DNA from: Aminipila butyrica
Lineage (GTDB): Bacteria > Bacillota > Clostridia > Peptostreptococcales > Anaerovoracaceae
DNA: 64,000 nucleotides
Assembly: GCF_010669305.1 (NCBI RefSeq)
Contig: NZ_CP048649.1
Span: 1 to 64,000, forward strand
Direction: 5' to 3'
Positions 24,676 through 33,224 of the stretch are shown piece after piece (position 1 is the stretch's first letter; each line of letters begins with the position of its first letter). The notes under the pieces were generated by a model. It saw nothing but the letters and a program-made list of their open reading frames with translations, was not told where the DNA came from and ran no database searches. The translations under genes and the position numbers were made by a program.

Positions 24676-25671
24676 TTACTTGGACAAGTCCGTTGCTTTT
24701 TCTAAAATTTCAGCTGGAATGGTCAATCCAATTTCATCAGCTGTCTTCTGATTGATGTAAATCTGCGTCTTATCCATAATCTGTACCGGCATCGTTGCAG
24801 TACTCTGTCCATTCAGGACTTCTACGGCCATAGCGCCTGTCTTTTTTCCCAACTCTACATAATTCACACCGTCCGTCGCCAGACCGCCGTCTGCCACCAT
24901 AGAGTCTGCTGCTACATAGTAAGGAAGCTCTGCCTTGTTCAAAACTCCAACGATAGTCGGCATAGCGGAAGCTACGGTATTATCAATAGGAGAGAAAACG
25001 GCATCGACCTTTCCTACCAGAGACTGTGCTGCCTGCTGAATCTCACTGCTGTTCATAATAGTGGCCTCTACAACCTTGATTCCCTTAGAACCAGCGTATT
25101 CCTTCAACTCTTTGATAACAGATACGGAGTTCACTTCGCCCGTGCTGTAAATGGCACCAATGGTTTTAATATCCGGTGTAACTTGTAACGCCAAATCCAT
25201 GATTTTCGTAGCAGAAACCATATCAGAAGTTCCCGTAATATTTCCTCCTGGATTGTTTAGATCAGCCACCAGTTCAGCCCCTACCGGATCTGTCACAGCG
25301 GAGAAAATAATCGGAATATCCGTCGTCTCTCCCAATGCCGCTTGCGCCGATGGCGTAGCGATAGCAATGATTAAATCGTAATCATTTGCTGTAAAAGACT
25401 GACAAATGGTTTTTAGATTATTTGCATCATTCTGGGCATTCTTGTAATCAATGGTCACGGTATCCCCGTCCACAAAGCCTTCTTCAGCTAACTGTGAAAT
25501 AATGTTTTGCCGAATGGTATCCAGAGATGGATGCTCCACAATCTGAACAATACCGATGGTTGGCAGATCAGCAGTGTCCTTTCCCGCATCCTCGCTGTCA
25601 CCGCAACCAGTAAAAGCGGCTGTCATCAGTAATAACATCATTAATAATACTGCAATTCTTCTCTTTTTCAT
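24676..25671 (-). CDS. ABC transporter substrate-binding lipoprotein (ABC_sub_bind family)
   Basis: 331 residues with a lipoprotein signal ending at Cys23 (AAFTGC). The periplasmic-type binding fold has the family hallmarks ADLPTIGIVQIVEHPSLD, LIIAIATPSAQAALGETTDI and PIIFSAVTDPVGAELV. Related proteins in streptococci (TrpX) belong to tryptophan uptake systems. The T-box upstream, with a probable Trp specifier, supports tryptophan as the substrate here. The start at 25671 follows AGGTGAAG. Confidence 0.88.
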   Translation of the reverse strand: MKKRRIAVLLMMLLLMTAAFTGCGDSEDAGKDTADLPTIGIVQIVEHPSLDTIRQNIISQLAEEGFVDGDTVTIDYKNAQNDANNLKTICQSFTANDYDLIIAIATPSAQAALGETTDIPIIFSAVTDPVGAELVADLNNPGGNITGTSDMVSATKIMDLALQVTPDIKTIGAIYSTGEVNSVSVIKELKEYAGSKGIKVVEATIMNSSEIQQAAQSLVGKVDAVFSPIDNTVASAMPTIVGVLNKAELPYYVAADSMVADGGLATDGVNYVELGKKTGAMAVEVLNGQSTATMPVQIMDKTQIYINQKTADEIGLTIPAEILEKATDLSK

Positions 25672-25734
25672 ACTCTTCACCTTTCTGTTCAAAAACTATA
25701 CAACCTTGATACCTTGTGTGATGAAGTCAGGTAA

Positions 25735-26032
25735 AACAAAAAAACACCTGACCTTGCATACGAAACATATACAAGGACAAGCGTCTGCCTGCGGTACCAC
25801 CTTGTTTGATGCACTTTATAAGCACATCCTCTCTACGAGTGCCATCACACCCTCAGCCCATAACGCTGGCTTCGCGTCTTCGCTACTAAGCATTGGCTTG
25901 CACCTTCTCTTTTCACGTCGCCCTCAGAGGCCCATTTGCTGTGACTGACATTTATCTGGCTTTCACCAATCCAGAATCGCTTTGAAATCGTTTAACAGCT
26001 TTACTCCCTCGTCTACGGTTTACTTATTTAAG
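25735..26032 (-). promoter_or_regulatory. T-box riboswitch, probably tryptophan-specific
   Basis: The reverse strand has the conserved T-box AAGGTGGTACCGC (25803-25791). The specifier loop can be read between stems GAGG/CCTC and GCTG/CAGC: the AGTA element (26005-26002) faces CAAA-TGG-G, placing codon TGG (Trp, 25934-25932) exactly where the codon lies in other T-boxes. ATG overlaps by two bases, so Met is a weaker alternative; the T-box UGGU would pair with a tRNA having discriminator A. A terminator stem of about 18 bp with T-run is at 25735-25784. Uncharged tRNA binding allows read-through into the importer genes. Confidence 0.85.
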
Positions 26033-26042
26033 TTATGGGGGT

Positions 26043-26077
26043 ATCATAACACTTATTTTGTTGGTTGTCAACAAAAT
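26043..26077 (-). promoter_or_regulatory. Promoter of the T-box operon with overlapping palindrome
   Basis: Reverse strand TTGACA (26071-26066), a 17-base spacer and TATGAT (26048-26043). A perfect 9-bp inverted repeat ATTTTGTTG-GTTGT-CAACAAAAT (26055-26077) covers the -35 element and may be a repressor site, giving a second level of control besides the T-box. Confidence 0.7.
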
Positions 26078-26126
26078 AAATTGTTAGATTTATTGTTTAA
26101 ACCAATATTTGTTTTTTATTTTTCTG

Positions 26127-26169
26127 TTGACAGTCCGATCATATTGTATATAATGTATATATACAATAT
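26127..26169 (+). promoter_or_regulatory. Promoter and palindromic operator of the YtrA-like operon
   Basis: TTGACA (26127-26132), a 16-base spacer and TATAAT (26149-26154). A perfect 12-bp inverted repeat ATATTGTATATA / TATATACAATAT (26141-26169, 5-base spacer) covers the -10 and is a typical target for GntR/YtrA dimers. Confidence 0.75.
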
Positions 26170-26201
26170 TGTAAACGTTATTGAATCGATTGAGGAACTT
26201 T

Positions 26202-26576
26202 ATGAATATTATCATTAGCAATTCCACTGGGCAGCCTATTTACGACCAAATCGCCGCCCAAATAAAAAATCAGATTCTAAGCAAAGAGCTGGAAGCTGGA
26301 ACAGCCCTGCCCTCCATGCGCCTGCTGGCCAAGGAGTTGAAAGTCAGCGTTATTACGACCAAGCGGGCTTATGAAGAGTTGGAAAAAGAAGGTTTGATTG
26401 AATCCTATACCGGCAAAGGCAGCTTTGTCCGCATTCAGAATGAACAGCAGCTTAGAGAACAACATCTACACGAAATACGAACTAAACTCCAGCAAGCCAT
26501 AGAACTGGCTGCTCTAGCCCATATTGGACCGGCAGAGCTCCGGGCTATGCTGGAAAGCTTACAAGAGGAGGAATAA
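26202..26576 (+). CDS. GntR-family regulator, YtrA subfamily
   Basis: 124 residues. An N-terminal winged helix (YDQIAAQIKNQILSKELEAG, TALPSMRLLAKELKVSVITT, KGSFVRI) is followed by a short C-terminal dimerisation helix, the layout of the YtrA subfamily. The start follows GAGGAAC. These repressors control adjacent ABC exporters and themselves; the next two genes encode one, with a 4-bp gap. Confidence 0.85.
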   Translation: MNIIISNSTGQPIYDQIAAQIKNQILSKELEAGTALPSMRLLAKELKVSVITTKRAYEELEKEGLIESYTGKGSFVRIQNEQQLREQHLHEIRTKLQQAIELAALAHIGPAELRAMLESLQEEE

Positions 26577-26580
26577 TTAT

Positions 26581-27450
26581 ATGGAATACGCCATTGACGC
26601 AATAAATATCACAAAAAAATACAAGGGGTTTACTCTGAATCAAGTCAGCCTTCGTCTGCCCAAAGGGTCCATCATGGGTCTGATTGGAGAAAATGGTGCA
26701 GGCAAGACAACGCTGATTAAACTTCTCCTAGGCCTGCAACACGCTGAAAAAGCTGCTGGTGCAGGCAAGGAACACGCAAGTTCAATTCGCCTTTTGAATC
26801 AAGATATCAACACCCTGCCGGTTTCAGTCCGAGAAGACATCGGTGTAGTCTTAGATGACTGTTGCTTTCCTGAAAGCCTTAATTTGCTGCAAATTGAACA
26901 AATTCTAAAAAATATTTATAAAAATTGGGACTCTGCCAGCTTTACCCATTACGCCGAATATTTCAATCTACCAGAAAAAAAGCTGCTAAAAGACTATTCC
27001 AAAGGCATGAAAATGAAGCTTTCTATTGTGGCCGCCCTATCTCATCAGGCAAAGCTGCTCATTCTCGATGAGCCTACCTCTGGCCTGGACCCTGTAGTCC
27101 GAGATGAAATCCTTGATGTTTTTATGGACTTCATTCAGGAGGAAGATCATTCTATTTTGATCTCCTCCCACATTACCAGCGACCTAGAAAAAATCTGCGA
27201 CTATGTGACCTTTATCAGTGAAGGGCATATCCTGCTCAGTGATGTGAAGGACGATATTTTATCTGGATATGGTCTGCTAAAGTGCAGCCCGCAAGAGCTC
27301 TCCCTGCTGGACCCAACAGCTATCCGAGGCTACAAACGCACCAGTTTTGGTGTAACTGCCTTAGTAGAGCGAGAAAAAGTACAGGGACCGTTCATCATCG
27401 ATCCGGTCAATTTGGAAGACATATTGTTGTATCATGTAAGGGGGAACTAG
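26581..27450 (+). CDS. ABC transporter ATPase, YtrB-like
   Basis: 289 residues, start after AGGAGG. Walker A GENGAGKTT, signature DYSKGMKMKLSIVAALSH, Walker B LLILDEPTSGLDP and SSHITSDLEKICDYV are clear. The C-terminal ~70 residues are an extra domain, usual for ATPases paired with ABC-2 permeases. Substrate unknown; related YtrABC-type systems respond to cell-envelope stress. Confidence 0.85.
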   Translation: MEYAIDAINITKKYKGFTLNQVSLRLPKGSIMGLIGENGAGKTTLIKLLLGLQHAEKAAGAGKEHASSIRLLNQDINTLPVSVREDIGVVLDDCCFPESLNLLQIEQILKNIYKNWDSASFTHYAEYFNLPEKKLLKDYSKGMKMKLSIVAALSHQAKLLILDEPTSGLDPVVRDEILDVFMDFIQEEDHSILISSHITSDLEKICDYVTFISEGHILLSDVKDDILSGYGLLKCSPQELSLLDPTAIRGYKRTSFGVTALVEREKVQGPFIIDPVNLEDILLYHVRGN

Positions 27451-27452
27451 AT

Positions 27453-28109
27453 ATGAAAGGACTTATTTTAAAAGATTTTTTAATGCTGAAAAAACAGATG
27501 ATGCCGGGGCTGCTTTTCATCTTGCTCTATGGGGTTATCACCCTTCTATCTCACGATAGCAACCTGCTCACCGGATTTATTATCATTCTCTGCACGATGC
27601 TTCCTGTCAATGCTCTTTCTCTCGACGATCGAGCAGGATTTCCAAAGTATGCGCTGACCATGCCCGTCTCCAGAAATACTTTGGTCATTAGCAAGTATGT
27701 CCTTGGTCTTATTCTCATCGGCGCTGGGAATATTCTCGCGCTTACCGCCAATCGTCTTGTTGGGCAATCTAGTTGGTTAGAAAGCCTTTGGATCATAACG
27801 TTGACCATGGTAATCGGCTGTCTGCTCCTTTCCCTATCGCTGCCAACCTTCTTTAAATTTGGCCATGAGAAAGGCCGGATAGTTCTCTTATGCCTAATGC
27901 TTCCACTTGGATTTTTAGGTGGTTTTGTGGCCATGGCCTCCACCAACGGAAGCATAACCACGACCGGAAGTGGGCGCATACTGGGCATCCATACAGACGC
28001 TTTTTTTTACAGCCCCTGGACCTTGGTTTGTCTGTTGGCTGTAGGTGCCCTTTCTCTTCTTCTGTCCATGGGTTTATCCCTGCTTATCTACCGAAATAAG
28101 GATTTCTAA
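27453..28109 (+). CDS. ABC-2 type permease partner
   Basis: 218 residues with six hydrophobic segments; the N-terminus MKGLILKDFLMLKKQMM and the segment FPKYALTMPVSRNTLVISKY are typical of ABC-2 permeases found with YtrB/BcrA-type ATPases. The ATG lies 2 bp after the ATPase stop. A terminator follows the gene. Confidence 0.8.
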   Translation: MKGLILKDFLMLKKQMMPGLLFILLYGVITLLSHDSNLLTGFIIILCTMLPVNALSLDDRAGFPKYALTMPVSRNTLVISKYVLGLILIGAGNILALTANRLVGQSSWLESLWIITLTMVIGCLLLSLSLPTFFKFGHEKGRIVLLCLMLPLGFLGGFVAMASTNGSITTTGSGRILGIHTDAFFYSPWTLVCLLAVGALSLLLSMGLSLLIYRNKDF

Positions 28110-28123
28110 ACTTTATCTAAACA

Positions 28124-28160
28124 AAGAGACAAGCCCAATACACGGGACTTGTCTCTTTTC
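28124..28160 (+). terminator. Terminator of the YtrA-like operon
   Basis: AAGAGACAAGCCC pairs with GGGACTTGTCTCTT (one mismatch), followed by TTTTC. It also separates this operon from the convergent ureohydrolase gene. Confidence 0.8.
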
Positions 28161-28184
28161 TATCCGACTTATTTTTACCTGATT

Positions 28185-29114
28185 TTATTTATCTAACTTG
28201 CCAATTATCTTTGCCCTATGCCCCCAACATTCCGTGATAATACGTCGGGCTGCAAACATAGATGTCAGGGATGGATCCAACTCTGGAGCCACCTCCACCA
28301 CATCAAAGGCTATAATCGGTAGCTTACTGAACAGGATCTCCAGCAGATCCAGCACCTGCCTGCTATACAGGCCACCAAACTGAGGGGTTCCCGTTCCAGC
28401 AGCAAAGGCTGGGTCCAGACAGTCAATATCCAAGGTAATGTAGACCTTTCTGAACTGGCTCATCTTTGTGACCACGTCCTCTGCTACGTGCTCCATACCC
28501 AGCTTGTGGCAGTTGAAAGCATTGTGTACGTTTAACGGATTTTTCTTTTTAAAGGCAAATTCATCTGGTTCGATAGAACGAATACCCACAAAGTAGAAAT
28601 TGTCTGGGCCCTGAATATTTTTCAAGTCCAGCGCCCGCCGTTCCACTGACCCGTGAGAAAGGGGGTCTCCGTTCAGTGTATCGCACATGTCAAAATGTGC
28701 ATCGATGTGAATAATGCCGAAAGGTTCATCCAACGCTCGATCGATACCAGCCGCAATAGGAATCGTCACGGAATGGTCCCCGCCTACAGCTGTAAAAAAT
28801 ACGTTATTCTTTACCAAATCACAAACATAAGAAGAAACCTCAGCGAAGAGTTCATCCCGATTATCCTCTTTAAAGTCTCCTGCATCATATACATTCAGCC
28901 GCTCAAAACTTTCAAACTGTTCCGTATAGGGTGTGGAAGCAAACGTGTTTTCCCGCAATACCGATGGCCCGCCACAAGCACCTGCTCGGTAGCTTACCCC
29001 CTTATCAAAAGGAATACCAAACACCACGACATCGGCTTCCTTCTCCGACAGCTCTGGCTTATTCAGATTGCACCATGCTCCGCTATCCTTAGAAAATTCA
29101 TCTCTTTTTAACAT
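28185..29114 (-). CDS. Ureohydrolase (agmatinase/arginase family)
   Basis: 309 residues with all metal ligands of the binuclear manganese site: GGDHS (His114), HIDAHFD (Asp138, His140, Asp142), SHGS and LDIDCLDPAFAAGTGTP (Asp229, Asp231). The enzyme hydrolyses a guanidino group to urea; agmatine, arginine or guanidinobutyrate are all possible, and overall resemblance is closer to agmatinases. It follows a permease gene by 23 bp in an operon controlled by a RocR-like activator, so it probably starts breakdown of an imported guanidino compound. Confidence 0.87.
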   Translation of the reverse strand: MLKRDEFSKDSGAWCNLNKPELSEKEADVVVFGIPFDKGVSYRAGACGGPSVLRENTFASTPYTEQFESFERLNVYDAGDFKEDNRDELFAEVSSYVCDLVKNNVFFTAVGGDHSVTIPIAAGIDRALDEPFGIIHIDAHFDMCDTLNGDPLSHGSVERRALDLKNIQGPDNFYFVGIRSIEPDEFAFKKKNPLNVHNAFNCHKLGMEHVAEDVVTKMSQFRKVYITLDIDCLDPAFAAGTGTPQFGGLYSRQVLDLLEILFSKLPIIAFDVVEVAPELDPSLTSMFAARRIITECWGHRAKIIGKLDK

Positions 29115-29137
29115 TTCTTATCCTCCCTATTGTTTCG

Positions 29138-30589
29138 TTAAAATGTAGTCTCTTTACTTTTATAGTCGATCTCATCTAAAGGTACCGTTTTCGTCCTATG
29201 TTTAATTTTATAGCCAATATATGGTGCAACAAAAATAACAATACATAAGTTAATGGAAATCACAGAAAACCAGTCGATGGTTTCTCCCATAAATAAAACG
29301 ATGTCTTGGCCAACAATAATGACGATAATAGCAATCATTGCAAAGATTGGACCTGCTGGGAACCATTTCGCCGTATAAGTCAAGTCCTTTAGATCATACC
29401 CTTGACGGACATAGCCTCTTCTGAATCGATAATAACAAATAGTTATTGTCAGCCACATCAAAAATATGTTTAGAGATGACATGTTTAATAACGTAATATA
29501 AACTTTTCCGGAGCCTACAAAGGAACTTAGGAAGCATAGACATCCCACCGCAGCCGAACATAGAATTGCAGCCACAGGTACGCCTTTTTTATTCGTTTTT
29601 TCAAAAACCTTTGGGGCTTTTTTAGAACTTGCCAAAGCATACAGCATTCTAGAGGTCAAGAATAAACCAGAATTGGTTATCGATAGAACCACAACCAATA
29701 CAACAGCATTCATGAGATGTGCTGCAAAGGGAATTCCCGACTTATCCAATAAAATAGTAAACGGACTCATGGCAACATTCTCCACACTACTATTTAATAA
29801 ATTAGGATTATCATATGGAATGACGCAGCCCAGCACAAAGGTAGCAACCAGATAAAATATAATCAATCTCCATATAATCTGTTTTACCGCCTTTGGTACA
29901 TTCTGCTCTGCATTCTCTACTTCTCCAGCAGTGATAGCAAACATTTCAGAACCAGCAAAGGCAAAGCCTGCAACCAAAATAACAGAAAACAATCCGGAGA
30001 TTCCTCCTACAAAAGGTGCCTCCCCAATTCTAAGATTGTATGTACCAGTAGCCTGACCCCCTAAGATGCCGAAAATCATCAGCCCTCCTACCACGATAAT
30101 AATCAGCACAGAGCTAATCTTAATGGAAGACAGCCAATATTCCGCTTCCCCATAGCCTTTTGCCCCCACAAGGTTTATGGCCAAAAGAATGGCCAGCAAG
30201 GATGCACTCCATATGATGCTAGGCACATCTGGAAACCAGAACCCCATGACGATAGCACCGGCTTCTAGTTCTACAGCAAGAGTCACGGCCCAGCCAAACC
30301 AACTGTTCCAACCTACAGTAAATCCAAAAGCTGGATCTACAAATTTAGTGGCTTGAGCTGCATAGGCACCGGATACAGGCATAAAAGATGTCATTTCAGC
30401 TAAGCCTGTCATCAAAAAATATACGATAACGGCAATAAAACCATAGGCAATCAGTGCACCGCCAGGCCCTGCTCCACCAATCAGTGCTCCGCTGGCCAAA
30501 AACAGTCCCGTTCCAATACCGCCCCCTAAAGTGATTCGCGATAGCTGTCTCATGGTTATCTGTCTTTTTAATTGTCCCTTTTCAGACAA
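29138..30589 (-). CDS. Amino acid permease, APC superfamily (RocE-like position)
   Basis: 483 residues, about 12 membrane segments, with GGGIGTGLFLASGALIGGAG in the first helix. A TTG start (30589) is chosen since AGAGGTG lies 6 bases before it; the in-frame GTG three codons earlier overlaps that site. It is a paralogue of the permease at 565-2007. Together with the ureohydrolase and a RocR-like regulator it forms a reduced roc-type set, so import of arginine, agmatine or another basic amino acid is likely. Confidence 0.85.
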   Translation of the reverse strand: MSEKGQLKRQITMRQLSRITLGGGIGTGLFLASGALIGGAGPGGALIAYGFIAVIVYFLMTGLAEMTSFMPVSGAYAAQATKFVDPAFGFTVGWNSWFGWAVTLAVELEAGAIVMGFWFPDVPSIIWSASLLAILLAINLVGAKGYGEAEYWLSSIKISSVLIIIVVGGLMIFGILGGQATGTYNLRIGEAPFVGGISGLFSVILVAGFAFAGSEMFAITAGEVENAEQNVPKAVKQIIWRLIIFYLVATFVLGCVIPYDNPNLLNSSVENVAMSPFTILLDKSGIPFAAHLMNAVVLVVVLSITNSGLFLTSRMLYALASSKKAPKVFEKTNKKGVPVAAILCSAAVGCLCFLSSFVGSGKVYITLLNMSSLNIFLMWLTITICYYRFRRGYVRQGYDLKDLTYTAKWFPAGPIFAMIAIIVIIVGQDIVLFMGETIDWFSVISINLCIVIFVAPYIGYKIKHRTKTVPLDEIDYKSKETTF

Positions 30590-30622
30590 TGTAGTCACCT
30601 CTTTTCTTCAACTTACCTTAAA

Positions 30623-30646
30623 ATTACAAATTGTAATGCGCATTAC
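30623..30646. promoter_or_regulatory. Overlapping palindromes in the permease 5' leader
   Basis: ATTACAAATTGTAAT (30623-30637) and GTAATGCGCATTAC (30633-30646) are both perfect palindromes and overlap. They lie at about +1 to +25 of the sigma-54 transcript, a position suited to a repressor or anti-activator site. No known box matches. Confidence 0.5.
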
Positions 30647-30658
30647 CCTTATTAGTAA

Positions 30659-30674
30659 CGCAAGTTACATGCCA
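30659..30674 (-). promoter_or_regulatory. Sigma-54 (-24/-12) promoter of the permease-ureohydrolase operon
   Basis: Reverse strand TGGCATGTAACTTGCG. GG and GC are 10 bases apart as required. It lies about 70 bases upstream of the permease start and just downstream of the gene for a sigma-54 activator. Confidence 0.85.
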
Positions 30675-30770
30675 GTCGGTTACTTCTGTACGTTCTATTG
30701 TAATATTCGCTAAGTTTAGGGGCTTTTCGACAATTATCTGTAGGACCTTCATCTACCGCAAGAAGGCCTT

Positions 30771-30799
30771 ATAGGCAAAAAACAAAATTTTTTGCCTAT
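30771..30799 (-). terminator. Terminator of the RocR-like gene
   Basis: Perfect 12-bp inverted repeat ATAGGCAAAAAA / TTTTTTGCCTAT located between the activator stop (30875) and the sigma-54 promoter. The tract after it is only moderately T-rich. Confidence 0.6.
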
Positions 30800-30874
30800 T
30801 TTACGCTAAGAGTTTTGCCTGATTTCTCAGGGAGCCGATCATCTTCTTTCCCGAAGGCCGCAGTCTCCTTTTTC

Positions 30875-32284
30875 TTATACATCTATCCGGTATTTCATCA
30901 CCTTGTACTGAAGAGCCTGTCTGCTGGTGCCCAGCAGCCGTGCAGCATTTGTCACACTGCCTTCTGACGACAGAGCTTGCTGGATAAGACTCTTTTCATA
31001 TTCTGCTACCATTTTGCTCAGGGGCTCGCGGGAGGTTGACACCGAAAGATTTTCAGCTACATGGGGAGAATTTGGAACGCCACTTACCCACGTGCTATCT
31101 GCCGCTTCCTTTCCGCTGTAGAGGATGGCTTCCGGTATGTCGTTTAAGGTGATGGTCGATCCCGCTATGAAGTTGGATGCGTACTCTACGGCATTGCGCA
31201 GCTCCCGGATGTTGCCTGGCCAGTCATAATTCATAAAGATTTTCTCTACAATATCACTGACACCAGAGATGGGTCTACTGCTGGTGTGATTAAACTGCTG
31301 AATAAAGTAGTCTGTCAGTAAGGGAATATCTCCCCGGCGTTTTCGCAAAGGGGGGATACCGATTTGAATCACTCCCAACCGGTAAAACAGGTCGCTTCGC
31401 AACTCTTTTCGTCCAATTAGCTTCAGGGGCTCCTCATTCATCGCTGATACGATGCGCACATTTACCGTCTTTTCTTTACTGCTGCCAATTTGTCTAAATT
31501 TCTTTTCCTCAATGGCCTTTAGAATTTTTCCCTGTAGAGAAATGTCCATGGAATTTAGTTCATCTAAAAATAAAGTTCCCTGATGCGCTAGTTCCAGCAG
31601 CCCTTTCTGATTTTCTGCTCCAGTATAACTGCCCTTTACAGTACCAAATAGCAGGCTTTCCAACAGATTGCTGGGGATGGCAGAACAATTCTGGGAGATA
31701 AATGGTTTATCTGCCCTTTTGCTATGGGTGTGCAAGGATTGGGCAATAAGCTCTTTTCCCGTTCCGGTCTCCCCGATAATCATGACAGCCGAATCATTTT
31801 CCGCTACCTTGCGAATTCGTTCTTTGATTAGGTTCATCTCTGAATCCCTAGTGATAATGCTGTCTAGATTATATAGCCCCTTACCCGAAAGATCTTCTTG
31901 GGCGAAAGGTTCTTGCTTGCAAGGTACGCCGTCAATGGCAAGCAGCACACTCCCTTCGATAGCACCGATGATTTGATTGTTGTATTCAATAGGGTGAGTA
32001 GAACTGAGAAAGGTATAAGCACGTCCATTTAAATCGGTCAGTGTCTGCCGCTCATCCACAATAGGCTCTCCGGTTCTCATAACACGAAAGTGACTGCTGG
32101 TTTCTTCTGTAAGGGAAGGATAGACTTCCAAAATACTTTTTCCCGTATACCCTTCGTTCTTGATACTCTTATCCTGCGTGTCAAACTTGGTAGAATACTC
32201 GATGATACCCTCCCGATTGGTAATCAGCAGAGCGTCCAGCTTATCATATATGTTAGCCATAAATTCAATATTTTTTAAAATCAT
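30875..32284 (-). CDS. Sigma-54-dependent activator, RocR-like
   Basis: 469 residues; AGGAGG lies 13 bases upstream of the ATG. A PAS-type sensory domain occupies about 1-125 (LDALLITNREGIIEYSTKFD). The AAA+ domain has Walker A GETGTGKE (about 173), GSYTGA instead of GAFTGA, Walker B LFLDELNSMD and RLGVIQIGIPPLRKRRGDIP. The C-terminus is a Fis-type helix-turn-helix (SVTNAARLLGTSRQALQYKV). The domain plan and neighbours match RocR, the activator of arginine utilisation in Bacillus. The operon just downstream has a fitting sigma-54 promoter. Confidence 0.88.
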   Translation of the reverse strand: MILKNIEFMANIYDKLDALLITNREGIIEYSTKFDTQDKSIKNEGYTGKSILEVYPSLTEETSSHFRVMRTGEPIVDERQTLTDLNGRAYTFLSSTHPIEYNNQIIGAIEGSVLLAIDGVPCKQEPFAQEDLSGKGLYNLDSIITRDSEMNLIKERIRKVAENDSAVMIIGETGTGKELIAQSLHTHSKRADKPFISQNCSAIPSNLLESLLFGTVKGSYTGAENQKGLLELAHQGTLFLDELNSMDISLQGKILKAIEEKKFRQIGSSKEKTVNVRIVSAMNEEPLKLIGRKELRSDLFYRLGVIQIGIPPLRKRRGDIPLLTDYFIQQFNHTSSRPISGVSDIVEKIFMNYDWPGNIRELRNAVEYASNFIAGSTITLNDIPEAILYSGKEAADSTWVSGVPNSPHVAENLSVSTSREPLSKMVAEYEKSLIQQALSSEGSVTNAARLLGTSRQALQYKVMKYRIDV

Positions 32285-32592
32285 CTTTTACAGACCTCCT
32301 GGATTATATGTTTTACTACTTCTAATTTCATTAAAACTTAACCTCTCTGCTTATTTTTATCTTTCATACGATTCCTATATTGTATCATATATTGTGTGGG
32401 GTAATTTTTTGGATTTTTTATTATGCCATTTATATTTTATTGTCACTTTATGCCGAAATTAAGAAAATAAATACTTATAAAAGTTGTCATTTTTTCTAGA
32501 TAACTCTGTTAAAATTAACATAAACTAGTAAATAGTAATTAAATTTATAAAAAAATACAAATAAAAGATTTTAAGGGATTATAGCTAATAGT
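32285..32592. other. AT-rich intergenic region left of the duplication
   Basis: I find no gene. A direct repeat TATATTGT spaced by 4 bases lies near 32380-32400 in the upstream region of the RocR-like gene. The region ends abruptly at the duplication junction 32592/32593. Confidence 0.5.
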
Positions 32593-32663
32593 ATGTTTGC
32601 AGTTTTGCCTATGCAATTAATCAGGAGGGGGTCGTGTTGTATGGTAGACAGTGTGAGATATAA
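32593..32663 (+). pseudogene. 3' fragment of the MNT nucleotidyltransferase gene
   Basis: The last 23 codons and stop of the MNT gene (CSFAYAINQEGVVLYGRQCE region) were copied with the repeat; the catalytic part is absent. It still supplies the Shine-Dalgarno CAGGAGGGGG for the HEPN gene. Confidence 0.85.
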
Positions 32664-33036
32664 AGATTGGTTTTCTGCCGGACATAAGGACTTGAAAAGT
32701 GCCCGAATCTTGTTAGACCATGATGGTGACTATACCATTATCGCCTTTCATTGTCAGCAGGCCATCGAAAAATACTTAAAGGGCTATCTGCTTTTAGAAA
32801 CCCATGAACTAGAAAAAGGTCATAGCCTAATTCTGCTGATTAAAAAAATACAAGTTTTTGACAGCGGCATCCAGCAATTTATGAAGGATTGCGCTTTTGT
32901 CAATCAGTTCTACATTGAAACCCGCTATCCTGCCGATGCCCCACTGGAATTGGATCAAAATGAGATGAAGGAGTGTCTAAGCATCGTCAATCAAATCCTC
33001 ATATATTTAAATCAAAGGCTGCAAGAAACAACATGA
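32641..33036 (+). CDS. HEPN-domain protein, copy A (no cognate antitoxin in cis)
   Basis: 131 residues identical to copy B. The helical HEPN fold is recognised from WFSAGHKDLKSARILLDH, IIAFHCQQAIEKYLKGYLLL and the HSL segment. HEPN proteins next to MNT nucleotidyltransferases form toxin-antitoxin pairs in which HEPN is the RNase-type toxin. The usual R-x4-6-H active site is not obvious here, so toxicity is uncertain. In this copy the MNT gene and its promoter have been cut off, while AGGAGGGGG before the start is kept. Confidence 0.8.
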   Translation: MVDSVRYKDWFSAGHKDLKSARILLDHDGDYTIIAFHCQQAIEKYLKGYLLLETHELEKGHSLILLIKKIQVFDSGIQQFMKDCAFVNQFYIETRYPADAPLELDQNEMKECLSIVNQILIYLNQRLQETT

Positions 33037-33059
33037 AACCGCCATCGGGCGGTTTTTTC
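33037..33059 (+). terminator. Terminator of HEPN copy A
   Basis: AACCGCC-ATCG-GGCGGTT followed by a T-run, directly after the HEPN stop. Confidence 0.9.
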
Positions 33060-33182
33060 ATACAGTCGCTTTCCTTCTTTCGCTGTCCGATCTTTCACGG
33101 CAGCTAAAGCTGTTCAAACTACCCAGGAGCATCCGCTTCGATTCTTGGACCACTTGCTTGAATAGGTTGCTTTGTTCAACAT

Positions 33183-33220
33183 AAAAAATATGACTACCCA
33201 ACTGGATAGTCATATTTTTT
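33183..33220. terminator. Terminator of rRNA operon A
   Basis: A 14-bp perfect stem AAAAAATATGACTA / TAGTCATATTTTTT just after the 5S gene; the A- and T-runs make it bidirectional, which suits the convergent HEPN gene. Confidence 0.9.
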
Positions 33221-33224
33221 CAAA

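Noticed and set aside
32593..32640. Extended HEPN start (ATG 32593, 16 extra residues)
   Set aside because: This ATG is created by the frame shift relative to MNT; the Shine-Dalgarno lies before ATG 32641 and the added residues are the MNT gene read out of frame.
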